A stretch of DNA of 64,000 bases from Limnohabitans sp. 15K (GTDB taxonomy: Bacteria; Pseudomonadota; Gammaproteobacteria; Burkholderiales; Burkholderiaceae_C). The stretch lies in assembly GCF_002778285.1 (NCBI RefSeq), contig NZ_NESM01000001.1, positions 762,529 to 826,528 of the forward strand, given 5' to 3'. Every line of letters starts with the position of its first letter. The first letter of the stretch is position 1. The notes beneath the pieces were generated by a model. The model was not told where the DNA came from. It searched no databases and saw only the letters and a program-made list of their open reading frames with translations. Positions 18,710 to 28,680 of the stretch are shown here, one piece after another. The translations under genes and the position numbers were made by a program.

Positions 18710-19921
18710 TTATGTTTTGACCATGCCAAACAGGTGTGCCAAGTCTTTGAAGAAGATGCGCACATGTGCCATCGGTTTCTTCCTCACCAGCACTTTGTTC
18801 ATGTAGGACTCAAACGTGAGTTGTTGCACATCCTTGTCTTCGCAGATGGTGACAAACTTCTCACGGCGTTTGTCACTCTTGTACCAAAAATACTGCATGA
18901 TGCCCAACACCCAAAACACGGTGCCGTGCTGCCGCATGAATGTTTTGCGCGCTTTCTTCAGGCAAGAAGACTGTCCTGTTTTCAAGGCTTGTTCAACCGC
19001 ATCGGCCGCCATGCGACCGCAAGCCATCGCGTAATAAATACCTTCACCCGAAGCCGGTGCGACAACGCCAGCTGCATCACCCGCCAAAACGACGTCTTTG
19101 CCGTTGTCCCAATGCGGCAAAGGCTTCATGGGGATGGGCGCACCCTCTCGACGTAAGGTTTCGGCGTTTTGTAAGCCGGCCGTTTCGCGCAACCTGGCCA
19201 CAGCGTTGCGCAAAGAAAAACCTTTGTCTGCGCTGCCGGTGCCAATGCTCATGGTGTCGCCGTGTGGAAAGACCCAGCCGTAAAAATCGGGTGACAAAGC
19301 GCCGCGGTAGTAGACATCGCATCGGTCGGCATCGTAGTCCGCTTGTTGCTTGGGTGCCTTGACGATCTCGTGATAAGCAAACACATACTTGGTGCGCTCT
19401 GCGCCTTTGACCGTTTGGCGGGCGACTTCTGACTTGGCGCCATCGGCTCCGACCACAAACCGTGTGCGAATACTCGTGACCTCTGGGTGCGAAGCCTGTC
19501 CATGAGACGGTGCTGGCGATTGCAAGGCGATGTGTATCCGTGCAACCCCGTCGTCATCACGGGTCAATTTTTCAAATGTGCCTCGCATGCGTTGCGCGCC
19601 ATGCGATCGCGCTCTTTCGCGCAACCATTCATCAAATTCATCACGGTTCACCATCCCGACAAACCCATTTTCAATGGGAATATCAACTTTGTTGTCTTTG
19701 GGCGAAATCATCCTGGCGCAACGCGCTTTGGCCACCAACAAATGGTCCGGAATTTCAAAGTCTTTGATCAATCGTGGGGGGATGGCGCCGCCACAGGGCT
19801 TGGTTCGACCTTGACGGTCCAGCAACAGCACATTCCAACCTCGGCCAGCAAGATCATCGGCTGCCGTGGACCCAGAAGGTCCGCCACCAATCACAACCAC
19901 ATCATAGGTTTCAGTACTCAT
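18710..19921 (-). CDS. bchP: geranylgeranyl reductase of bacteriochlorophyll synthesis (BchP)
   Basis: Protein of 403 residues. It has the FAD-binding motif VVVIGGGPSGSTAADDLA, then LLDRQGRTKPCGGAIPPRLI, typical for the family, and the second flavin motif DVVLAGDAAGVVAPASGEGI. BchP reduces the geranylgeranyl tail of BChl a to phytyl. It follows the PucC-like gene by 3 bases in the order bchG-orf428-bchP known from Rhodobacter. Confidence 0.96.
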   Translation of the reverse strand: MSTETYDVVVIGGGPSGSTAADDLAGRGWNVLLLDRQGRTKPCGGAIPPRLIKDFEIPDHLLVAKARCARMISPKDNKVDIPIENGFVGMVNRDEFDEWLRERARSHGAQRMRGTFEKLTRDDDGVARIHIALQSPAPSHGQASHPEVTSIRTRFVVGADGAKSEVARQTVKGAERTKYVFAYHEIVKAPKQQADYDADRCDVYYRGALSPDFYGWVFPHGDTMSIGTGSADKGFSLRNAVARLRETAGLQNAETLRREGAPIPMKPLPHWDNGKDVVLAGDAAGVVAPASGEGIYYAMACGRMAADAVEQALKTGQSSCLKKARKTFMRQHGTVFWVLGIMQYFWYKSDKRREKFVTICEDKDVQQLTFESYMNKVLVRKKPMAHVRIFFKDLAHLFGMVKT

Positions 19922-19924
19922 GGC

Positions 19925-21277
19925 TCAATTCCTTTCCAGGACCAACGACAAAGGGGAGTGGCTTTTTGCTGCATCTTTGCGGTCGTACTGACCCACCCAA
20001 ATAGCACACGCGGCCGCCAACACAAACATGACTGTTTCAAAGCCAAACACGTAGGCATAAGCCGTGCCTTGTTCTGCCAAAACATGGTGCGCCAAGTCAC
20101 TGGCAGCAGTGCCCAGCAAACCGCCCAGGCCAAAAGCGATGGCTTGTGCGGCACCCCACAAGCCCATGCGGGTGCCCGCGTGCTGATCACCGCCAGCAGT
20201 GGCTAAACGCATCATGGTGGCAATGGCTGCGATCGAAAAACTGCCATTGGCGATGCCCAGCAAAATCACATTGGGCTTCAAGGGCCAAGGCGGGCCATCA
20301 GCAGCCGCCCAACACAAGCCCAACATCGCCAGGGCGGAGACCCAGCAGCCACCCACCATCCAACTTTGAATCGACCCCAAACGACCTGCCACACGGGCGC
20401 TGCCGGCCAATGCGACGGCCAACATGCCACACAAAACACCCGTGTGGTGCAAGCCAGACAACTGCGTGGTTTCACCTGGGGTCAGACCAAACAAAGCGCC
20501 CGCAAAGGGCTCCAAGATGAGGTCTTGAGAGCTGTAGGCCAACATGGACAAGAAAACAAACACCGTAAAGGCCTTGGCCTGTGGTTCAGACCAAACCATG
20601 TGCAATGTTTTCTTGAAATCCAGCTTCTTTTCCGGCTGTGCCTGGATTGACGCTGCTGGTACCGAAGAGCCGGCATGCCCTTCTAAATTCCACAAACACA
20701 GGCACGAGATCAGGACCACGACCAAGCTGAGTACGCCACTGATTTCCAACAAACGCTCAGGTGTGTAGGGGTCGAGCAACTTGCCAACGGTGATGGCGGT
20801 GACAGCAAAGCCGACGATCATCATCATCCAAACAACGGTGGCTGCTGGGGCGCGTCGCGTCTCTGCAACCCGCTTGGACATGAGGACCAACAAGGAAGTG
20901 CCACAGGCACTCACACCAAAGCCAATCAGCATGAAGGCCAAGATCGACAAGGCAATGCCTTGGCTCAAATCCTTTGCCATCCAAACTGTGGCGAGACTTG
21001 CCAAAAATCCGCCCAGCGCCAAAACCGCCATGCCGCCCATCATCCAGGGGGTACAACGCCTGCCTTGGTCAGCACCAAAGCCCATGCGGGGACGCACCAT
21101 TTGCACGAGGTAGTGAAAGCCGACCAAAAAGCCCGGAAGCATGGCCGGAAGTGCCAGCTCCACCACCATGATGCGGTTGAGCGTCGATGTGGTCACCACC
21201 ACGATCGCGCCCATACAAGCTTGGACCAAACCCAAGCGTGCGATGTGCAACCAACCCAAAGGAGGTAATGCGTTCAT
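19925..21277 (-). CDS. PucC-family MFS protein (orf428-type, between bchG and bchP)
   Basis: Protein of 450 residues from the ATG at 21277, which overlaps the bchG stop by 4 bases. About 12 membrane segments. TSTLNRIMVVELALPAMLPG and LVQMVRPRMGFGADQGRRCT are BCD-family (PucC/LhaA) motifs. Family members help assemble light-harvesting complexes or handle bacteriochlorophyll. Its position between bchG and bchP matches orf428 of Rhodobacter. It is a paralogue of lhaA in the puh operon. Confidence 0.88.
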   Translation of the reverse strand: MNALPPLGWLHIARLGLVQACMGAIVVVTTSTLNRIMVVELALPAMLPGFLVGFHYLVQMVRPRMGFGADQGRRCTPWMMGGMAVLALGGFLASLATVWMAKDLSQGIALSILAFMLIGFGVSACGTSLLVLMSKRVAETRRAPAATVVWMMMIVGFAVTAITVGKLLDPYTPERLLEISGVLSLVVVLISCLCLWNLEGHAGSSVPAASIQAQPEKKLDFKKTLHMVWSEPQAKAFTVFVFLSMLAYSSQDLILEPFAGALFGLTPGETTQLSGLHHTGVLCGMLAVALAGSARVAGRLGSIQSWMVGGCWVSALAMLGLCWAAADGPPWPLKPNVILLGIANGSFSIAAIATMMRLATAGGDQHAGTRMGLWGAAQAIAFGLGGLLGTAASDLAHHVLAEQGTAYAYVFGFETVMFVLAAACAIWVGQYDRKDAAKSHSPLSLVLERN

Positions 21278-22161
21278 GTAGACGCTTCCTCCATCGCCCT
21301 CAAGGCCCAAGCACTGACCATCATGCCGCTCACAAACAGGGGCACACCAAAGGCGCTGACACTCAGTGCTTTGTCAACAGGGCTTCGCACAAAGGGGATC
21401 ATCAATGGCAGTTGGCAAAGGCTCAGCACCAACACTGCCAAAGCAGAAATGGGAGAACCCCATACCCAGAGCAAGATGGCCACAGCCCATTGCGCCACCA
21501 ACATGAATGTGCAGGCGTAACAAGCTGCTCGGGTCACGCCCAGTTGTACGGGCAGTGAGCGCACACCCATGTGCGCATCGCCCTGTACCGCTTTGAAGTC
21601 GTTCAAGGTCATGATGCCGTGGGCGCCAAAGCTGTAAAGCAAAGCCAACACGATGGTCTTGTCTGTGGGCATCTCTCCCCCCAGCATCACGGCAGCCCCA
21701 GTGACCCAGGCCAAGCCTTCGTAACTCAGTCCACAAGCCGCGTTGCCCCACCAGCCGTTGTTTTTCAAGCGAATCGGGGGCATGCTGTAAGCCCACGACA
21801 AGAGCAAACCCAAGCCCGTCGCCGCAAAACCCCAAGTGCCCAGCGGCCAGGCCCAAAGCAGAGACAGCAGGGTCCACATCACCGCGATGTAAAAGCCCCA
21901 ATTTCCGGGCATCCGTCCAGAAGGAATGGGGCGATTCGGTTCGTTGATGGCATCGACATGCCGGTCAAACCAATCGTTCACGGCTTGGCTGCTGGCACAC
22001 ACAAGAGGGCCGGCCAACAAAATGCCCCAAATGATCAAAAACCAGTTATCGGCAAGCGGCTTGCCTGAGGACACCACGCCACACGCAAACGCCCACATCG
22101 GTGGAAACCATGTGATGGGCTTCAAAAGCTCAGCGACGGTAGATAAGGCAGGTCGTTGCAT
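21274..22161 (-). CDS. bchG: bacteriochlorophyll synthase (BchG)
   Basis: Protein of 295 residues, a UbiA-type prenyltransferase with about eight membrane segments. It has the aspartate-rich motif NDWFDRHVDAINEPNRPIPS and a second one near HGIMTLNDFKAVQGD. It attaches the prenyl alcohol to bacteriochlorophyllide a. First gene of bchG-orf428-bchP. A TGT-N12-ACA site and a TTGACA box lie just upstream. Confidence 0.97.
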   Translation of the reverse strand: MQRPALSTVAELLKPITWFPPMWAFACGVVSSGKPLADNWFLIIWGILLAGPLVCASSQAVNDWFDRHVDAINEPNRPIPSGRMPGNWGFYIAVMWTLLSLLWAWPLGTWGFAATGLGLLLSWAYSMPPIRLKNNGWWGNAACGLSYEGLAWVTGAAVMLGGEMPTDKTIVLALLYSFGAHGIMTLNDFKAVQGDAHMGVRSLPVQLGVTRAACYACTFMLVAQWAVAILLWVWGSPISALAVLVLSLCQLPLMIPFVRSPVDKALSVSAFGVPLFVSGMMVSAWALRAMEEAST

Positions 22162-22189
22162 GTGTCAATTTTGTCATCAAGCCCCATAG

Positions 22190-22207
22190 TGTCAATCAGG
22201 GTTTACA
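22190..22207. promoter_or_regulatory. PpsR/CrtJ operator upstream of bchG
   Basis: TGTCAATCAGGGTTTACA, an exact TGT-N12-ACA match with the preferred TGTCAA half-site, 29 bases before the bchG start. Read on the minus strand, its right end supplies a TTGACA -35-like box. A further half-site (TGTCAA at 22163) lies nearer the start codon. Confidence 0.75.
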
Positions 22208-22222
22208 CCTTTGCTGGTTTGG

Positions 22223-23476
22223 CTAGGCCTTTAAAAACATGTGTCGGATCGCATCGCGGGTCGTTTCGAGGTGCGCATCCTCTGCATGGTGGAGTTCTCG
22301 CAAGGGTCCGTTCAGCATTTTTTTCATCAACCCCATGGACAGCGATTCCAAGACGGCGTCTAAATCGTCGCCCTTTTCGATCAGTTTTCGGGCTTTGTGT
22401 AATTCAGCCTGTCGCCAGGCATCTGCTTGCACATTCAGTTCGAGAATCAAAGGCACATGTCTTCTGTGCTCAAGCCAAGACATGAACTTGTGAACACCCT
22501 GATCAATGATGACCTCTGCATCCGTGACGGCAGCCTGCCGATGAGCCTGACCACTTTGGATGATGTCGTTCAGATCGTCGACGGTGTACAAATACACATC
22601 GTTCAATTTTTTAACTTCGGGCTCAATGTCTCGGGGAACAGCCAGGTCGACCATGAACATGGGCCGATTTTTTCGGGCGCGGAGTGCACTTTGAACAGCC
22701 CCCAAACCAATCAAAGGCAAGGTACTGGCCGTACAGCTGATCACGATGTCGAATTCGTGTAACTTTTTAGGCAGGTCGGCCAATGCAATGCAACTTGCGC
22801 CGTGCAAAGACGCCAAGGCCTCAGCCCTCTGCGGCGATCGGTTGGCAATCGTGATCGAACGCGGTGACTTGGCCGCGAAGTGCGCCACACACAATTCGAT
22901 CATTTCTCCAGCACCGACAAACAAAATGCGGGTGTCTTTGATGTTTTCAAAAATGCCCGTCGCCAATCGCACACTGGCTGCGGCCATGCTGATGGAGTGG
23001 GCGCCAATTTCAGTCATGGTGCGAACTTCTTTGGCCACCGCAAAGGAGCGTTGAAAGAGTTGATTGAGCGTGGTGCCCAAGGTACCGGTGTCGGTTGCCA
23101 ACTTCACCGCATCTTTGAGTTGCCCCAAGATCTGAGACTCACCCAACACCATCGAGTCAAGGCCACTGGCCACTCGGAAAGCATGACGCGCGGATGCATC
23201 CCCTTCGAGTCGGTAGGTGTGGGATGCCAACACATCAACCTGTGTTTGGCCCGTTTCTGCCAGCCAAGCCAGGGTTTGAGGCAAGTGGGTTTCATCGCCT
23301 GCACAGTAAATTTCAGTTCTGTTGCAGGTCGACAAAATGGTCACTTCTTTGTGCGTTGCAAACTTTTGCTGCAAGCCCTGCAAAGATTGCGCCAGCTTTT
23401 CCGAAGCAAAGGCAAACCGTTCACGCAAATCAATCGGTGCGGTGCGGTGATTGAGACCTAACGTCCAAACAGCCAT
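22223..23476 (-). CDS. hemA: glutamyl-tRNA reductase
   Basis: Protein of 417 residues. ILSTCNRTEIYC contains the catalytic Cys; GESQILGQLKDA, GAHSISMAAASVRLA and ILFVGAGEMIELCVAHFA (NADPH site) follow. It makes glutamate-1-semialdehyde, the first committed step of C5-pathway tetrapyrrole synthesis. It begins directly after the dxs stop, so dxs-hemA form an operon that links isoprenoid and tetrapyrrole supply. Confidence 0.97.
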   Translation of the reverse strand: MAVWTLGLNHRTAPIDLRERFAFASEKLAQSLQGLQQKFATHKEVTILSTCNRTEIYCAGDETHLPQTLAWLAETGQTQVDVLASHTYRLEGDASARHAFRVASGLDSMVLGESQILGQLKDAVKLATDTGTLGTTLNQLFQRSFAVAKEVRTMTEIGAHSISMAAASVRLATGIFENIKDTRILFVGAGEMIELCVAHFAAKSPRSITIANRSPQRAEALASLHGASCIALADLPKKLHEFDIVISCTASTLPLIGLGAVQSALRARKNRPMFMVDLAVPRDIEPEVKKLNDVYLYTVDDLNDIIQSGQAHRQAAVTDAEVIIDQGVHKFMSWLEHRRHVPLILELNVQADAWRQAELHKARKLIEKGDDLDAVLESLSMGLMKKMLNGPLRELHHAEDAHLETTRDAIRHMFLKA

Positions 23477-25354
23477 TCAAACAACCCTTCTGAGATTGGA
23501 CGAGGGCTGAGCCACCGGCCAACGCGCTTCAATGCTTTTTTGGATGCCGATGGCTGTCAATCCATATTGCTGCATCAACAAAGCAGGGTCACCATGCTCG
23601 GTGAACTCGTCTTCAAAGCCCACGACCAGCACTTGCTTGGAGATTTGCATCTCTTGCAAGGCCTCAAGCACCGCTGAGCCTGCACCACCTGAACGCGTCC
23701 CGTCTTCCAGCGTGACCAGCCGATCATGCGATTGGGCGATTTCACGCAGCATTTGCAAATCCAGGGGCTTGGCCCATCGCATGTTCACGACCGTGGCATT
23801 CAACGATGGCGCCACTTTGAGCGCTTCGTGGAGCAAAGGGCCAAAACACAAAATGGCAAGGCTTTCACCTTGGCGAACGAGCTCTGCTTTGCCAAAAGGC
23901 AAAGGCGTTAAATCTTTTTGCAACGGGGTGCCCACGCCTGCGCCCCTGGGGTAACGCACCGTGACCGCATGGTCTTGTGCATACGCCGTGCTCAACAACT
24001 GGCGGCACTCGTTTTCGTCTGCAGGGCAGGCGACGCTCATGTTTGGAATACAGCGGGTAAAGGCAATGTCATACATCCCCGCATGGGTCGGTCCATCTGC
24101 CCCCACCAGGCCCGCTCGGTCGAGTGCAAACACCACTGGCAAATTTTGCAAAGCCACGTCGTGAATCAGTTGGTCGTATGCGCGCTGCAAAAATGTCGAG
24201 TAGATGGCCACCACAGGTTTGAAACCTTCACACGCCAAACCTGCAGCAAAGGTCACGGCATGCTGCTCAGCGATGCCCACGTCGTGGTAACGATTGGGAA
24301 AGCGCTGGCTGAATTCCACCATGCCTGAACCTTCTCGCATCGCTGGCGTGATCCCCACCAAGCGCGGATCTTTGGCCGCCATATCGCAGAGCCATTGGCC
24401 AAAAACCTGGGTGAAGGTGGTTTTTGTGCTCGCACTGGGCACCACACCGACCGAGGGATTGAACTTTCCCGGGCCGTGGTAAGTCACCGGATCGATTTCG
24501 GCCTTTTCGTACCCCTGACCTTTTCGGGTGACCACATGCAAAAACTGCGGCCCCTTGGCTTTGGACAACTTTTCAAGCGCCTCAACCAAGCCGTTCACAT
24601 CATGACCATCGATAGGCCCCGTATAGGTAAAGCCAAGTTTTTCAAAAATGGTGTTCGACTGGATCAGGGTTTGTGTTTGTTTTTCGATGTGCCTGGCCAA
24701 AGCGAACAATGGCGGGGCATTGCGCAACACCTCACTGCCCAGTTTTTTAGCCTCTGCATAAAAGCGGCCTGACATCAACTCTGCCAAGTATTGGTTCAAA
24801 GCACCCACGGGTGGGCTGATCGACATGTCGTTGTCATTCAAGATGACCAGCACATCGCAAGTACTTGCGCCTGCATTGTTCAAAGCTTCATAAGCCATGC
24901 CGGCGGTCAAAGCGCCATCACCAATGATGGCCACCGCTTTGCGTTGACTGCCGGACAGCTGCGCAGCGGCGGCCATCCCCAAAGCGGCCGAAATGCTGGT
25001 CGATGAATGTGCGGTGCCAAAAGCGTCGTAAACACTTTCTTCGCGCCGAGGGAAACCACTGAGGCCCCCTTGCTGGCGGATGGTGCCCATGCGGGCGTTT
25101 CGACCCGTCAATATTTTGTGCGAATAGGTTTGGTGGCCAACATCCCAAATGATGCGATCTTCTGGTGTGTTGAACACATAGTGAAGCGCAATGGTCAATT
25201 CAACGGTGCCCAAGTTGGAGCTGAAGTGCCCCCCTGTTTGGGAAACCGTTTCAATCAAACGCGATCGAAGCTCTGTGGCCAGTCCTTTCAGACTTTCACG
25301 CGAGAGCTTTCTCAAATGAGAAGGCGATTCAATTTGTTCGAGTAAAGCTTCCAT
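23477..25354 (-). CDS. dxs: 1-deoxy-D-xylulose-5-phosphate synthase
   Basis: Protein of 625 residues from the ATG at 25354; a TTG at 25402 is an alternative but would lie close to the promoter. TPP-binding [20 protein letters not shown], the N-terminal [19 protein letters not shown] and [13 protein letters not shown] identify it. It starts the MEP pathway that provides geranylgeranyl diphosphate for carotenoids and the BChl tail. A PpsR-type site pair upstream suggests co-regulation with the photosynthesis genes. Confidence 0.96.
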   Translation of the reverse strand: MEALLEQIESPSHLRKLSRESLKGLATELRSRLIETVSQTGGHFSSNLGTVELTIALHYVFNTPEDRIIWDVGHQTYSHKILTGRNARMGTIRQQGGLSGFPRREESVYDAFGTAHSSTSISAALGMAAAAQLSGSQRKAVAIIGDGALTAGMAYEALNNAGASTCDVLVILNDNDMSISPPVGALNQYLAELMSGRFYAEAKKLGSEVLRNAPPLFALARHIEKQTQTLIQSNTIFEKLGFTYTGPIDGHDVNGLVEALEKLSKAKGPQFLHVVTRKGQGYEKAEIDPVTYHGPGKFNPSVGVVPSASTKTTFTQVFGQWLCDMAAKDPRLVGITPAMREGSGMVEFSQRFPNRYHDVGIAEQHAVTFAAGLACEGFKPVVAIYSTFLQRAYDQLIHDVALQNLPVVFALDRAGLVGADGPTHAGMYDIAFTRCIPNMSVACPADENECRQLLSTAYAQDHAVTVRYPRGAGVGTPLQKDLTPLPFGKAELVRQGESLAILCFGPLLHEALKVAPSLNATVVNMRWAKPLDLQMLREIAQSHDRLVTLEDGTRSGGAGSAVLEALQEMQISKQVLVVGFEDEFTEHGDPALLMQQYGLTAIGIQKSIEARWPVAQPSSNLRRVV

Positions 25355-25407
25355 GATGGACGTGCGAGAGGTTTGACCAAGCCTTAATTTAGCGGGATTC
25401 AAAAAAA

Positions 25408-25425
25408 CGTCAAGTTAAATTGACA
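25408..25425. promoter_or_regulatory. imperfect PpsR site, partner of the 25433 site
   Basis: CGTCAAGTTAAATTGACA differs from TGT-N12-ACA by one base and lies 7 bp from the exact site, the spacing reported for cooperative CrtJ/PpsR binding. Confidence 0.55.
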
Positions 25426-25432
25426 CTTTGAG

Positions 25433-25450
25433 TGTTTTATTTCATTGACA
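25433..25450. promoter_or_regulatory. PpsR/CrtJ operator upstream of dxs
   Basis: TGTTTTATTTCATTGACA, exact TGT-N12-ACA, about 80 bases before the dxs start. Confidence 0.7.
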
Positions 25451-25617
25451 ATCGCGAAAATTGAGTGTTTTCCCTAGGTGTCATGCGTGCTCGATGGCAT
25501 CTTCGTCAGAGGAGAAATGACTTTTTGCAAGCTTTGAAGCTGAACGAAACAACGGCGACGACTCCAACAAGCTTTCATTTCTGATTCGGGTTTGAAACAT
25601 GGTGAAAACCCGAAAAG

Positions 25618-25635
25618 TGTAAATTCAACTTGACA
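25618..25635. promoter_or_regulatory. PpsR/CrtJ operator upstream of bchI
   Basis: TGTAAATTCAACTTGACA, exact TGT-N12-ACA, 61 bases before the bchI start. Its right end is a TTGACA -35 box in the bchI direction, so binding would block polymerase. Confidence 0.75.
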
Positions 25636-25696
25636 GTTTTGGAGGATCTTTGGATGATGGGCATCTGTCCAATCACTGGGTTAAAAGAAATCAGTC

Positions 25697-26737
25697 ATGG
25701 CTATTACGTTTCCCTTTGCAGCGATCGTCGGTCAAGACGAGATGACGCTGGCCATTCAAGTCGTCGCCATTGACCCGACCGTGGGCGGGGTGTTGGTCTT
25801 AGGTGACAGGGGTACTGGCAAATCCACCGCGGTCAGAGCTTTGGCTGATTTGCTCCCCCCCATTCAAGTGGTCAAGGGATGCCCTTACAAATGTGATCCT
25901 GCCAAACCCGCTCAAGCCTGCCCCGTCTGCCAGGCTCAAAAGCCCTTGAAGGGACGATCCGCTTGCAAATTGGCGACCGAAAGCAGGGCTGTGAGCGTCG
26001 TGGACTTGCCATTGGGTGCCACAGAAGACCGCATAGTGGGCGCGCTCGATTTGGAAAAAGCCCTCTCCCAAGGCATCAAAGAGTTTTCTCCTGGCCTGTT
26101 GGCACAAGCACATCGCGGTTTTTTGTACATCGACGAAGTGAACTTGTTGGATGACCATTTGGTAGACCTGCTGATTGACGTGGCCGCTTCTGGAGAAAAC
26201 TTGGTCGAGAGAGAAGGCTTGAGCATCCGGCACCCTGCTCGGTTCGTCTTGGTGGGCAGCGGCAACCCTGAGGAAGGGGAACTTCGGCCCCAACTGCTCG
26301 ATCGATTTGGTTTGTCGGTTCAGGTCAAAACACCCCAAGATGTGGCGCTTCGGGTGGACGTGATCAAGCGACGTGACGCCTTTGACAAAGACCCTGCTGC
26401 CTACAAAGCGCAATGGCAAGGTGAAAGCGACAAGCTTCAAAAGCGCATTGTCAAAGCACGCAAATTGCTGGCATCGGTGGTGGTCGATGACGACATGCTC
26501 ACCCTGTGCGCCAGGCTTTGCCAGCAGCTTGGCACCGATGGCTTGCGCGCAGAGTTGACCCTGCTCCGAGCCACACGCGCCCTGGCGGCGATGCAAGGCC
26601 ACAAGAAGGTCACCACCGAACACCTCAAAACCATTGCACCCTTGGCCTTGCGCCACCGCTTGCGGCGCAACCCACTGGACGATACCGACTCCGGTGAACG
26701 CGTCAACAGAAGCCTGCAAGACATTCTGGCTGTTTGA
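25697..26737 (+). CDS. bchI: magnesium chelatase ATPase subunit I
   Basis: Protein of 346 residues, AAA+ type. Walker A GDRGTGKS (36-43), the GCPYKCDP insertion characteristic of BchI, and Walker B YIDEVNLL (144-151). With BchD and BchH it inserts Mg2+ into protoporphyrin IX. Its own SD is weak; a stronger SD 45 bases upstream serves a different frame. bchD starts 9 bases after. Confidence 0.97.
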   Translation: MAITFPFAAIVGQDEMTLAIQVVAIDPTVGGVLVLGDRGTGKSTAVRALADLLPPIQVVKGCPYKCDPAKPAQACPVCQAQKPLKGRSACKLATESRAVSVVDLPLGATEDRIVGALDLEKALSQGIKEFSPGLLAQAHRGFLYIDEVNLLDDHLVDLLIDVAASGENLVEREGLSIRHPARFVLVGSGNPEEGELRPQLLDRFGLSVQVKTPQDVALRVDVIKRRDAFDKDPAAYKAQWQGESDKLQKRIVKARKLLASVVVDDDMLTLCARLCQQLGTDGLRAELTLLRATRALAAMQGHKKVTTEHLKTIAPLALRHRLRRNPLDDTDSGERVNRSLQDILAV

Positions 26738-26746
26738 GGCGCGTGA

Positions 26747-28669
26747 ATGGCCGATGACCTGAAAGGACTGGAGACTTGGAACGATGCCTTGACATCGTTG
26801 CAACTGCTGCAAATTGATCCTCACGGCTTGGGTGGCATTTGGTTGCGTGCGCCCTTTGGTCCCGTGCGCGAACAATGGTTGCAACATCTGTCGCAAACAG
26901 GTTTGAACACCGTCAAATTACCCGGCAACATCGATGCGGAGCGCTTGCTGGGCGGCATCGATTTGTCGCGCACCCTTCAAACAGGCCATTTACACATGCA
27001 ATCGGGTTTGCTGCAGCAAGCCCACCAAGGCTTGGTCTGCATCAGCATGGCCGAACGCTTTCCAGCGGCCATGGTTGCGCCCTTGACACAGGCCATGGAC
27101 ACCCAGTCATTGCCACCCTTGGGAAATGCCTCCAATTCAGAAAATGGGGTAACTACCCAGTTCAGCGTGGTGGCTCTGGACGAATCCATGCAGGACGACC
27201 CGCCAATAAGCAAATCGCTTCAAGAGCGGCTGGGTCTGTGGTTTGACTTGCAAGATCTGGTGCCTTCAGACATCACAGGCGTTGCCGTTGACATGCTCAG
27301 CCCACAGAATGGCCAAGCATCTGTCAGCATCCACATTGCAGAAGATGCCCTGGCCCGGATGAAACAGGCACTTCCCCAGATTGAATGGACCGACGAGCAA
27401 GTGCTGGCCGTTTGTGTCACGGCGCAAGGTTTGGGCATTGATTCCTTGCGCATCCCCACCTTGGCTCTGCGTGTGGCCAGCGCCCATGCCGCTTTGAATT
27501 TTCGAAACCGACTGACTGACGAAGATTTGGCCTTTGCAGCGCGGCGCGTGTTGGCACCCCGTGCAACCCAATTGCCCGCCCTCACTGAAAATAATTCAGA
27601 GACGGAACCTGAAAACAGTCCCCAACTTGAATCAGAGCCCGAACAATCGAAAGACGACAACAGCACTGCCAATCCTCCTGAAGCACCTGAGCTGCCAGAA
27701 GCAAACACAGAGGAAGAAGATGCTTCTTCCACGGATAAATCTGAAGAAGATCCCAACACGGAAGAAGAGCAATCACCCAGTACACCTTCGCCGGAGAACT
27801 TGCAAGAGTTGATGGTGGCGGCAGCGCTGGCCAGTTTGCCCCCCGATGTGCTGGATGGCTTGCTGACCAAACCGGGGCGCAACCAAGGAAACACGTCGGG
27901 AAAAGCTGGACAATTCCGCACAGGAACCCAACGCGGGAGACCTTTGCCTCCAAGACCGGGGCGTCCTGGCGGGAACTCACGTTTGCACATCTTGGCCACC
28001 CTGCGTGCCGCCGCCCCGAAGCAACGCTTGAGGAGTGGCACGCAACTGGGCCGCGTCGCCATTCGGTCCGAGGACTTTCATGTTCACCGCTACCAGCAAC
28101 ACAGCTCCAGCTGTCTTATTTTGGCGCTGGATGCCTCAGGCTCAGCCGCTCTTCAAAGGTTGGCCGAGGCCAAGGGTGCGGTTGAACTGTTGCTGCAACA
28201 GTCTTACGCCCGAAGAGACAGCGTGTGCATTGTGGCTTTCAAAGGCGCACAAGCCCAACTGCTCCTTCCTGCGACACGGTCATTGGTTCGTGCAAAGCGC
28301 GCCATGTCAGGTCTTCCCGGCGGCGGCGGAACGCCTTTGGCATTGGCCTTGAAAATGGCCTGCGAACAAGCCACCCAACTTCATCGCCAAGGCGTGACAC
28401 CGATCTTGGTGATGCTCAGCGATGGTCGCGCCAACGTGAATTTGCAAGGTTTGGGTGGGCGTCCACAGGCGCAAGCCGATGCGCTGCAATGGGCCGCTCA
28501 ATGGCGACAAACGGGACACCGCGCTTTGTGGATTGACACCTCTCTCAAGCCCGATGCCCAAGTGCAGAACTTGGCACACACCATGGGTGGCAGTTACATG
28601 CCCATGCCCCAAGTGCAAGCACAACGCATGGCAACGGCCATGGACAACATACGGCGACTTGCCGCGTGA
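26747..28669 (+). CDS. bchD: magnesium chelatase subunit D
   Basis: Protein of 640 residues. A degenerate AAA+ domain (about 20-270) lacks a Walker A motif. A long acidic Pro/Glu linker follows (about 281-350). The C-terminal von Willebrand A domain has a MIDAS motif LALDASGSAAL (DASGS at 462-466). BchD forms the motor platform with BchI. The acidic linker is conspicuous: nearly all E, D, S, P, T and N. The gene converges on the SDR gene 11 bases away. Confidence 0.96.
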   Translation: MADDLKGLETWNDALTSLQLLQIDPHGLGGIWLRAPFGPVREQWLQHLSQTGLNTVKLPGNIDAERLLGGIDLSRTLQTGHLHMQSGLLQQAHQGLVCISMAERFPAAMVAPLTQAMDTQSLPPLGNASNSENGVTTQFSVVALDESMQDDPPISKSLQERLGLWFDLQDLVPSDITGVAVDMLSPQNGQASVSIHIAEDALARMKQALPQIEWTDEQVLAVCVTAQGLGIDSLRIPTLALRVASAHAALNFRNRLTDEDLAFAARRVLAPRATQLPALTENNSETEPENSPQLESEPEQSKDDNSTANPPEAPELPEANTEEEDASSTDKSEEDPNTEEEQSPSTPSPENLQELMVAAALASLPPDVLDGLLTKPGRNQGNTSGKAGQFRTGTQRGRPLPPRPGRPGGNSRLHILATLRAAAPKQRLRSGTQLGRVAIRSEDFHVHRYQQHSSSCLILALDASGSAALQRLAEAKGAVELLLQQSYARRDSVCIVAFKGAQAQLLLPATRSLVRAKRAMSGLPGGGGTPLALALKMACEQATQLHRQGVTPILVMLSDGRANVNLQGLGGRPQAQADALQWAAQWRQTGHRALWIDTSLKPDAQVQNLAHTMGGSYMPMPQVQAQRMATAMDNIRRLAA

Positions 28670-28680
28670 TCCTTTAGGAA

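Larger units (their letters stand above)
25355..25696. other. divergent regulatory region dxs / bchI
   Basis: 342 bases, AT-rich, between dxs (minus) and bchI (plus). It holds two exact and one near-exact TGT-N12-ACA sites. A well-formed SD (GGAGGA at 25641-25646) is followed by an out-of-frame 39-codon reading frame starting at 25654 that overlaps the bchI start. Confidence 0.6.

Noticed and set aside
22163..22180. TGTCAATTTTGTCATCAA as a second bchG PpsR site
   Set aside because: The right half is CAA instead of ACA; only a half-site.
25799..26896. 365-codon minus-strand frame opposite bchI
   Set aside because: Antisense of bchI with the expected codon-mirror composition; no homologous features.
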